Shown piece after piece: positions 6,701-11,511 of a stretch of DNA of 11,511 nucleotides. The first letter of the stretch is position 1. Each line of letters begins with the position of its first letter. Under the pieces are notes generated by a model. That model had not been told where the DNA came from, did not search any database, and was given only the letters and a program-made list of their open reading frames with translations. A program made the translations under genes and the position numbers. The DNA comes from CAWACC01 sp964390695 (GTDB lineage Bacteria > Chlamydiota > Chlamydiia > Chlamydiales > Parachlamydiaceae), in assembly GCA_964390695.1 (NCBI GenBank), contig CAYMKI010000113.1:1-11511 (forward strand), in the 5' to 3' direction.

Positions 6701-9700
6701 TTTGAGGGTCTGTACTCGATATTGATCCTGAAAACAAGCCTCTCTCTAAGGTCAAGTTGCCCTGCTGCATGGATATGTTACCCGTTCCCAACAATGTGCC
6801 TAGGGTTTCTTCGCCACCCAGTATAAGGTTGCCATCGACGGTGGCATCAGGATGATGGACTAGAAGACCTCCTGAACCTAACGAAAGCGTTCCATTATGT
6901 ACATTAAAAGTACTGGCTGAGCTGCTTCCGTTTAAAGCCACGGTGCCATAGCTGTCTAAGGTGCCGGATCCTAAATTGGCATTAATGCTAGATCCATCAT
7001 TCAAGGTATAAGTAGATGCGGATAATGTATAGCCGCTGCCATTTAAGCTGCCAGAATTGATAAAGCTACCCACCGTTTGATTGGCAGCAAGATCGAAAGT
7101 TCCGTAGTTGGTGACTGTGGCGCTACTCGACAAGCTGCCGCTGCGGTCTTCAAAGGTAGAGCCCAAAGCGATGTTTACGATTGAACTCGCTAGGCTGCCG
7201 GTTAATATTATCGTTCCATTTTGCACTTGAGTGCTACCTACGAAGGAATTATCTCCGGATAATGTTAGGCTGTCAGTAGAGGTTTTGATCAACCCATAGC
7301 TTGAATTTCCACCCGAAAGAATCCCAGCATAATTCCCTCCGTGCAAGCTCAGTGATCCATACTGCAGAGAAATCTGGCCTGAACCCAGGAGGGTATCTAT
7401 ACCTTCATTTCCGGCTAATTGCAACAGCCCGTCCACTGTTACGCAAGGGGTATTGAGAAAACGACTTGCTGCTCCTAATGTCAGGGTGCCATTGATCACA
7501 TCTATGGAGGCAGCCGAGCAGGTGCCATTCAATGCTACAGAGCCTTGTGATGTCAAAATACCCGAGCCTAAATTGGCATTGATGACAGAGCCGTCGTTAA
7601 GCGCATAACTTGCCGCTGAGAGAGTGTGACCGGTATTGTTGAGGGTGCCGCTATTGATCAAACTAGAGATGGCATCATCTGCGCCCAAGTTGACTGTGCC
7701 TGCGTTTGTTAACACAGTAGAGGAGCACAATCCACCATTAGGTACTTCCAAGATGGCGCCACTGGCGACGTTAATGGCCCTGCTGCATAGGGTGCCTGTA
7801 AGATTCAATGTGCCTGCGTTGATCTGCGTGGGACCGATATAAGTATTCGTACCTGATAAGGTCAGTTGGATAGGAGAGTTTTTCACTAGGCCATATGCAG
7901 AGTCTGTACCATTGATGCTGCCGCTGAAGCTGCCGTTGCCGAGAGTTAAAGTTCCCCCTAATAGATTCACAGCACCGCTTCCCAAGAGAGATGTGATGGA
8001 ATCATTGGATAATAAATTGAAAGTGCCGTTATCGATCAGGATAGTGGAGTCGTCTAATCCTCCGGATACATCATTTAGGGTAGCGCCGCTATCAATCGTC
8101 ACCGTGCTGCTGGCGATACTGCCTTGGAGGGATACTACTCCTCCTTGAACATGCGTGGGGCCTGTATAGGTGTTATGCCCAGCCAAAACGATAGTTCCCG
8201 AGTGCGCGTTGTCGTTGAGTGTCAAAGATCCATTCGATAGCACGCCTGAGAATGTCGCTTGGGATGATCCGGATTGGCTTGGTGTGGACAGAATAGTTCG
8301 AGTTGAACTGCCCAGATCGATATTGTTCGTAAAGATCACATTTTTATTGGCAGTGTCGGAACCGAAAAGCAAGGAGCTGCCGTTAGGTACAAACCCACCC
8401 GAACCCCAGCTCAAGGATTCATTATTGTTCAAGGTCACAGTAAGGTCGGATCCATAAGCTGCAAAACCTCCGGAAGCCGTCCACTGTATAGCTGTGCTGG
8501 ATGTTCCTAAGAAGCGGTTTAGAGATCCGCTGCCTTGCAGAATGCCACCATTGAGTTTTATGTTGCTATAAGGATTGATACCTTGGCCATCCACGGCTTG
8601 GAGCACGCCCCCATTGATGGCGGTTTGACCGGTATAGGTGTTTACGCCATTAAAAATCACATACCCGCTTTGGACATTGAGCCCAGCTCCTTGTCCAGTG
8701 GAGACAGAAGCTGTACCGATGCTGGCAGCACTATCATCGGCAATGGTACCGTTAAAGACAATGGTGTTTCCTGCGCCTGGATTTAAATTGACTGTGGAGC
8801 CTTTCATCATAAAGAGATCTGTTCCGGCAGCAACACCGGCAAGGCCATTATTTAAGCTTGAACCACCTTCCACGCCATTGTTGTTGAAGGCAGCCGGTCC
8901 ATTGATATTGAGAGCGGCTCCATTAGAAACAAAAATGGCACCGCCGAAGCCGCTGCCTCCTCCTCCTTGAACGCCGTTATTAGAGCCATTCGCATTGCTG
9001 CCTACACCACCTCCAAAGCCGGGCAATCCTCCATTTCCCATAGATCCTAACAAGTAACCATTATTCATTGATGAGTGTGTGCCATTAGAACCGCCTTGTC
9101 CCCCACTGCCGCCTTGTCCTCCACCGCCGCCAAATCCGCCGTTACCGCCATTGCCACCATTTCCGCCAAGTCCACCGCTAGCTACGGAATCGCTGACAGC
9201 ATTTCCGCCTTGGCCTCCAGTTCCGCCGGGCCCTCCACCAAAACCAAAGCTGCCATTGCCTCCGATGGCCCCGTTGCCGCCATTACCTCCTATTCCAGCC
9301 ACGCCATCGGTAAGGTAACTGGTCGTTTGGATGGCTGTCAGGTAGACACTCTGCAGTGCTGCCATGGCGGCATCATAGGTTAAAGATCCTCCGGCGGTTT
9401 CGGCTGCCATAGCGTAAAATTCAACACTCAGTGCTTCGAATACAGCAGCTGTGGCCTCTGATATTGCCGCTGCAGTAAATTCGGCGCCAGCTGCAGCAGC
9501 TGCAGCGGCACCTACTTCCAGTGTAGTGCCTATAGCTGTAAATGAAGCTGTTTCTCCTGTATCAAAGGCGCTTTTAATCACTCCGGCAGCTAACTCTGCG
9601 ATCGTTTTGATTACATCAGCCGTGGTTCCTGTTCCAGGTCCGCCTTTACCGCCATGACCTCCTGCGCCGCCATAGCCATTGGAGGCATTACCTCCTGGGC

Positions 9701-10169
9701 AACCTGTATAGCCAAAGCGGCCGTTACCAGCGTTTTCTATTCCGGCGCCATCAGGCGCATTGTCGCCGTTTGCTCCGGCGCTTCCATTCGATGTAGGTGT
9801 CAGCAATCCATTTAAGTTGCCTCCGGTTCCTCCGCTACCGCCATTTCCGCCTATAGCCATATTGGCATTAAACGTTACATTGTTAAGATTAACAGTAGCG
9901 CCGTTATTGATGAAGATCGCTCCCCCTAAGCCTGCACCTCCGCCGCTGCCGTTTCCACCGGTGGTTGTAAATCTTTGCAAAGTTACATTGTTGATGTTGA
10001 GGGTACCGCTATTTAAAAAATAACCTGTAGGATTGCTAAGGCTGGCCCCGTCAATAATTGCTCCATTTCCTTCCAGAGTGTAACTTCCAGAAAGCACAGT
10101 ATTGGAAGAAGGATTCGCATCGGCTAAAACAGGTACCATCAACAAAAATGGAAAGACATAAGAACGCAT
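3759..10169 (-). CDS. Giant PATR-repeat autotransporter (type Va), Pmp-like
   Basis: The 2136-residue protein begins with a signal peptide (MRSYVFPFLLMVPVLADA). The passenger then has a glycine-rich block (about 68-180), an alanine-rich block (about 181-287) and a second glycine-rich block (about 289-409). Two GGAIF motifs and several FxxN motifs recall chlamydial Pmp proteins. From about 505 on there are autotransporter-associated beta-strand (PATR) repeats of the form LTLSGxNTYxGPT, at residues 660, 769, 968, 1167 and 1276. This predicts a long beta-helix. Residues about 1867-2136 form a beta-barrel with alternating aromatic strands, ending FFNIGLRVGL. The last residue is Leu rather than the usual Phe or Trp. 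About 21 cysteines are present, unusual for autotransporters but common in chlamydial envelope proteins. The start is supported by GAGGTG at 10172-10177 and an upstream promoter. The likely role is adhesion or surface structure, and its ligand is unknown. Confidence 0.9.
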   Translation of the reverse strand: MRSYVFPFLLMVPVLADANPSSNTVLSGSYTLEGNGAIIDGASLSNPTGYFLNSGTLNINNVTLQRFTTTGGNGSGGGAGLGGAIFINNGATVNLNNVTFNANMAIGGNGGSGGTGGNLNGLLTPTSNGSAGANGDNAPDGAGIENAGNGRFGYTGCPGGNASNGYGGAGGHGGKGGPGTGTTADVIKTIAELAAGVIKSAFDTGETASFTAIGTTLEVGAAAAAAAGAEFTAAAISEATAAVFEALSVEFYAMAAETAGGSLTYDAAMAALQSVYLTAIQTTSYLTDGVAGIGGNGGNGAIGGNGSFGFGGGPGGTGGQGGNAVSDSVASGGLGGNGGNGGNGGFGGGGGQGGSGGQGGSNGTHSSMNNGYLLGSMGNGGLPGFGGGVGSNANGSNNGVQGGGGSGFGGAIFVSNGAALNINGPAAFNNNGVEGGSSLNNGLAGVAAGTDLFMMKGSTVNLNPGAGNTIVFNGTIADDSAASIGTASVSTGQGAGLNVQSGYVIFNGVNTYTGQTAINGGVLQAVDGQGINPYSNIKLNGGILQGSGSLNRFLGTSSTAIQWTASGGFAAYGSDLTVTLNNNESLSWGSGGFVPNGSSLLFGSDTANKNVIFTNNIDLGSSTRTILSTPSQSGSSQATFSGVLSNGSLTLNDNAHSGTIVLAGHNTYTGPTHVQGGVVSLQGSIASSTVTIDSGATLNDVSGGLDDSTILIDNGTFNLLSNDSITSLLGSGAVNLLGGTLTLGNGSFSGSINGTDSAYGLVKNSPIQLTLSGTNTYIGPTQINAGTLNLTGTLCSRAINVASGAILEVPNGGLCSSTVLTNAGTVNLGADDAISSLINSGTLNNTGHTLSAASYALNDGSVINANLGSGILTSQGSVALNGTCSAASIDVINGTLTLGAASRFLNTPCVTVDGLLQLAGNEGIDTLLGSGQISLQYGSLSLHGGNYAGILSGGNSSYGLIKTSTDSLTLSGDNSFVGSTQVQNGTIILTGSLASSIVNIALGSTFEDRSGSLSSSATVTNYGTFDLAANQTVGSFINSGSLNGSGYTLSASTYTLNDGSSINANLGSGTLDSYGTVALNGSSSASTFNVHNGTLSLGSGGLLVHHPDATVDGNLILGGEETLGTLLGTGNISMQQGNLTLERGLFSGSISSTDPQKRLTKTTSDTLTLSGSNTYLGPTEVHAGTLILVGSLNSPSLVISPEAMLDDVYGGLPAGCIATVDGTLNIESNQSLDTLQGCGIVNLISGNLTINQGVFSGDIGGNDSCSDLIKASSGELTLSGENTFPGPTTINEGSLILLGSLDSRRVTIAAGASLNSTNRGLADDCTLTNHGTLSVQSQETVNNLVNTGTINGTGTLIAESYLLNDGSIVQANLGTGVVTTAGNVEAYNNMGATTFNIPLDSTLKLMGAQLLNNAATVNLNGNMILNGGNQTIDILNGAGNVYVNTYLFIINGGGSFTGKILGAPPVSSSNPGTIQESGIETGFKDTIPAEIDLRGPFNFTNTVIAADAINISNGAAIHFSASQATTNSLEIMEHSQLNICDNSIFNNNGLASITDSTLSICDGSQLNNQGNIQANGSSLIHVDETSSLAAEIIYLEAQSTLKVEDSSKISYTEIDGYGTIDCCNNTFMNNGSVSGHLTFAGNFHNTGSFHPGNSPGLANIVGNYYEASELDIDIENTTPVTGYSQVRVSGDVYLRPSSILKINAYNQQFASQGDVYQIIGDSSGGPIHINGTFGSVEYDLDGDGPLPPVHNAAFVFDIANGQLVASGLNQPGSKFADLGANANQRRAAHALFKAAQIAQNQIDSNMLKGTLARQIIDSPRDAACNLEHYTPTFYGALTDYAILGDRALVRLAWNRISPLYNMPSGECSCQQAFAAYAGYLSSDAHEEDHAKLKRRDYYLGADYTFSSGFALGGLFSFNNGNMHAELGKGHLDGAAGLLYARTDVCDNYTLYASVCYSSQNNHLQRKTMNGNCKSTSNTNTWTGNIGVQYTDWSLCGISIAPHANLIYSYSHLGSLSEKHTIDALHIDRSHANLLSGEIGFSALYNTQIYCRDFSLEIIGRLEQAFARDKSKLKVHLDNNPHIAYDLDLSQSPMTWGHYGINIGYTLWNNSTLFAGYEGRIGHEWDHFFNIGLRVGL
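3762..4571 (-). other. Autotransporter beta-barrel domain
   Basis: This encodes the C-terminal 270 residues of the autotransporter. Strand-like stretches with alternating aromatic and small residues (YYLGADYTFSSGFALGGLFS, HYGINIGYTL, STLFAGYEGRIG) fit a 12-strand translocator barrel. The segment contains eight cysteines, more than expected for this domain outside Chlamydiae. Confidence 0.75.
5747..8192 (-). repeat. PATR-type protein repeats in 109- and 199-codon units
   Basis: Units beginning (L/I)(T/V)L(S/A)GxN(T/S)(Y/F)xG(P/S)T start at 8192, 7865, 7268, 6671 and 6344. The spacings are exactly 109, 199, 199 and 109 codons. The longer units contain an extra block of about 90 residues with the landmark LNDGSxxxANLGSG, and the last unit (from 6344, end approximate) also has it. 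A more divergent unit (GVNTYTGQT) starts near 8657. Repeats are clear in protein and only partly visible in DNA, so they are old or diversified. Confidence 0.8.
8945..9966 (-). other. Glycine-rich / alanine-rich / glycine-rich passenger region
   Basis: Runs of GGNGG, GGTGG and GGFGG type occupy about 9630-9966 and 8945-9305. Between them (about 9310-9627) lies an alanine-rich, helix-prone stretch of about 107 residues containing seven consecutive alanines (VGAAAAAAAG) and no GG repeats. On the plus strand this region yields long proline-rich open frames that are shadows only. Confidence 0.8.
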
Positions 10170-10171
10170 AG

Positions 10172-10177
10172 CACCTC
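10172..10177 (-). promoter_or_regulatory. Ribosome-binding site of the autotransporter gene
   Basis: On the minus strand GAGGTG, a six-base match to the anti-Shine-Dalgarno sequence, ends two bases before the ATG at 10167-10169. It fixes the start of the autotransporter. Confidence 0.6.
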
Positions 10178-10213
10178 AAAATGAATGAAAATTTAAATAC
10201 ACGTAACTTATTC

Positions 10214-10242
10214 TCTATAAAAAAGAAATTTTGAAATGTAAA
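10214..10242 (-). promoter_or_regulatory. Candidate sigma-70 promoter for the autotransporter-glycosyltransferase operon
   Basis: On the minus strand TTTACA (10237-10242, five of six matches to the -35 consensus) is followed after exactly 17 bases by TATAGA (10214-10219). Transcription would begin near 10207 and give a leader of about 38 bases. The surrounding 160-bp gap is strongly AT-rich. No strong terminator for the upstream exosortase genes is visible; only a weak TGAGG/CCTCA pairing near 10273-10295 was seen. Confidence 0.5.
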
Positions 10243-10329
10243 TATATTTTTTAATCAAAATCAAAGATACATGAGGCATGTTAAGATTTCCTCAGTTTTT
10301 CAGTTTGTTTGAGTATAACACGACTTTGT

Positions 10330-10914
10330 CTATAGGTTGGTGAGGTCGCTTATAACCTGTGTGACCTCTTTCCAATTGACTTGAGATAGAGAATCTAGAG
10401 GCTGGATCATGATCAAAACTGGTTCTTGTCCCGATCTTCCTAGGGTCAGGCGTCGTAGAGTCGAATTCCACCAATATTCCATAGGAGAGCTAAAAGGGGA
10501 TATTTGATCTGAAAACCAAAAAAGGGCTGCGCGTTGTTTTGAACCACGCCGTAACACGAGTTCTTTACCTGTGCCATTAGCAATCGGTACATCCTGTTGC
10601 TTTTCAATTTCCCATCCACTACCGGTAAAGCAATAGTATGGATCATGCACCACATGACGGTTGTGGGTACCATCCAATACGGTGATGAGATAGTTTTCGT
10701 TATTTACCCGATAGACTCTTTTAAGCACATTAACTCCTTTAAAAGTCTGCTCTTCAAAATCATTTAAAGGAACGTTGTTGCCGACAAATCCGGAGCCTAT
10801 CAAAGGAAGAGCTTCCAAGCGCAATTTAGCATCTTCAAGAGGATAATATTGCCACAACAAGCCTAAGAGCAAGGCAATTATAAGAAACACAAATAAAAAG
10901 GTAGATCTATGCAT
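10330..10914 (-). CDS. EpsI-like (DUF3485-type) exosortase-associated protein
   Basis: The 194-residue protein has one N-terminal membrane segment (about 5-21, FLFVFLIIALLLGLLW) and an extracytoplasmic domain. Its best signature is H90-DPYY-C95-FTGSGWEIEK, which fits the H-x-P-x-x-C-x-x-x-G-W pattern of EpsI/DUF3485 proteins encoded beside or fused to exosortases. A later FWFSD (132-136) also suits that fold. These proteins accompany exosortases in exopolysaccharide and protein-sorting loci, though their exact activity is not established. The ATG at 10912-10914 lies two bases after the preceding gene's stop and has no ribosome-binding site, so it is probably translated by re-initiation. The conserved His and Cys may be catalytic or metal-related; this is inference. 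The identification is by motif, without a database search. Confidence 0.6.
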   Translation of the reverse strand: MHRSTFLFVFLIIALLLGLLWQYYPLEDAKLRLEALPLIGSGFVGNNVPLNDFEEQTFKGVNVLKRVYRVNNENYLITVLDGTHNRHVVHDPYYCFTGSGWEIEKQQDVPIANGTGKELVLRRGSKQRAALFWFSDQISPFSSPMEYWWNSTLRRLTLGRSGQEPVLIMIQPLDSLSQVNWKEVTQVISDLTNL

Positions 10915-10916
10915 AA

Positions 10917-11402
10917 CTACGCACGTTTTTTTAATTTAAAGAGCAATCCAAACGAACCTATCAAAATAGCCGCTAATCTAAAGCTAAAATACCAAGAGGA
11001 ATAATTTGGGACAAGGTGTGATAATAGCCAACTCACCTGAGGTATCCAGGCCACTCCAGATAAAAGCCACAACAGCCAGGTCCAAGAGAAAGGAATAAAG
11101 GCTGCAATAGCCACCGCTGCACCGATATTAACGAGGACATGCACTTCACCTATATTGCCAAATAGCGAAATCAGCACACTCAAGCTAAGAAGACGGGGAT
11201 CCGATATCCATGAAATTACATTGTAATATCTAATTGCAGCATACAATTGATAGCAAAAAGGCAGCAGCCATAACAAAAGTAGCAACCATCCGTATCTTTC
11301 ATACATCGAACCCGGACTCCAGGCATCAGCGATCTCTCTAGCATTCCAAAGACAATACATCAGAGCAGCTAATGATAAGAGATGTTCATTAATTTTTGAC
11401 AC
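10917..11402 (-). CDS. Small polytopic membrane protein of the exosortase cluster
   Basis: This 161-residue, very hydrophobic protein has about five or six predicted membrane segments, for example YGWLLLLLWLLPFCYQLY, LLSLSVLISLFG, VLVNIGAAVAIAAFI, WTWLLWLLSGVAWI and LAAILIGSFGLLF, and a basic tail KLKKRA. It starts at GTG (11400-11402), whose first G is the last base of the upstream TAG, and has a strong AGGAG site just upstream. The downstream gene begins two bases after its stop. This tight coupling says it works with the exosortase and the EpsI-like protein. I recognise no family. It resembles the N-terminal membrane half of exosortases in general character only and could be an accessory subunit. 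No catalytic motif is visible. Confidence 0.75.
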   Translation of the reverse strand: MSKINEHLLSLAALMYCLWNAREIADAWSPGSMYERYGWLLLLLWLLPFCYQLYAAIRYYNVISWISDPRLLSLSVLISLFGNIGEVHVLVNIGAAVAIAAFIPFSWTWLLWLLSGVAWIPQVSWLLSHLVPNYSSWYFSFRLAAILIGSFGLLFKLKKRA

Positions 11403-11511
11403 TAACCATCTCCTAAACTAGCTTTCTGTTGCCAACTAAACCACAACCAGCACAATGCAAACATGACCATGATGACCACCCATCCGCCAATTTCGTGGAA
11501 AGCTCCCATAG
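11402..11511 (-). CDS. Exosortase/archaeosortase family protein, C-terminal fragment (cut by window edge)
   Basis: Only the last 35 codons are in the window: MGAFHEIGGWVVIMVMFALC, then a Trp-rich membrane segment and a short polar tail ending LGDG. FHExxGW followed directly by a final transmembrane helix is typical of the C-terminal end of exosortases, integral-membrane cysteine proteases that recognise PEP-CTERM-type tails. The His would be the last member of the Cys-Arg-His catalytic set; the Cys and Arg lie beyond the edge. The EpsI-like gene two positions downstream supports the call. Its stop overlaps the GTG start of the next gene by one base. The initial ATG seen here is internal. Confidence is limited by the short length. 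Confidence 0.55.
   Translation of the reverse strand, partial: MGAFHEIGGWVVIMVMFALCWLWFSWQQKASLGDG
11406..11416 (-). promoter_or_regulatory. Ribosome-binding site for the GTG-started membrane protein
   Basis: On the minus strand TTAGGAGATGG precedes TTAGTG, placing AGGAG at a good distance from the GTG at 11400-11402. This supports the GTG as the true start and shows the gene is translated from within the end of the exosortase gene. Confidence 0.55.

Noticed and set aside
9079..9318. Proline-rich open frames on the plus strand opposite the autotransporter (also 8638-8970, 9451-9657 and 9760-10023)
   Set aside because: They mirror the Gly-rich and Ala-rich codons of the opposite strand and have no convincing start sites.
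8945..9966. Short regular repeats that could be taken for a CRISPR array or VNTR
   Set aside because: The periodicity is that of Gly-Gly-x codons in a coding frame. There are no constant repeats separated by unique spacers of fixed length.
10270..10330. Rho-independent terminator after the EpsI-like gene
   Set aside because: Only a five-base TGAGG/CCTCA pairing with a long loop and no following T-tract could be found.

Overview
The window looks like chromosomal DNA of a Gram-negative bacterium, most likely an environmental member of the Chlamydiota or a related PVC-group lineage. This is inferred from the style of the LepA protein and from a giant, cysteine-containing autotransporter that mixes Pmp-like GGAI/FxxN motifs with PATR-type repeats. 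No rRNA or other decisive marker is present, so the assignment is tentative (a verrucomicrobial relative is possible).

Layout. (1) Positions 1-253, minus strand: the 5' part of an unrecognised gene, broken by an in-frame TAA after about 21-27 codons. It is divergent from lepA, with promoter-like sequences between. (2) 358-2166, plus: complete lepA (elongation factor 4). (3) 2008-2972: a rearranged intergenic zone. A 403-bp element (2289-2691) with about 20-bp imperfect terminal inverted repeats is flanked exactly by two direct copies of a 281-bp sequence (four mismatches). Each copy holds the last 52 codons of lepA and the last 30 codons of the convergent glycosyltransferase gene, so both genes remain whole although an element sits between them. 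Inside the element lie a pair of 43-bp inverted repeats and the truncated start of a GxxExxY-family gene. (4) 2879-3745, minus: a fucosyltransferase-like (NodZ/FUT8-type motif) protein with a signal peptide. (5) 3759-10169, minus: a 2136-residue autotransporter with signal peptide, two glycine-rich blocks separated by an alanine-rich block, PATR repeats in units of exactly 109 and 199 residues, and a C-terminal beta-barrel. (6) 10330-11511, minus: a tightly coupled three-gene set: the C-terminus of an exosortase (cut by the window edge), a small polytopic membrane protein, and an EpsI-like (DUF3485-type) exosortase partner.

How the genes may work together. The glycosyltransferase starts 13-31 bp after the autotransporter stop with no terminator between, so the two are probably one transcription unit. 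An obvious hypothesis is that the enzyme modifies the autotransporter or another envelope component. The exosortase cluster is upstream on the same strand but separated by about 160 bp carrying its own good promoter. Its sorted substrates are not in this window, since neither surface protein here has a PEP-CTERM-like tail. lepA is a housekeeping gene and is functionally unrelated to its neighbours.
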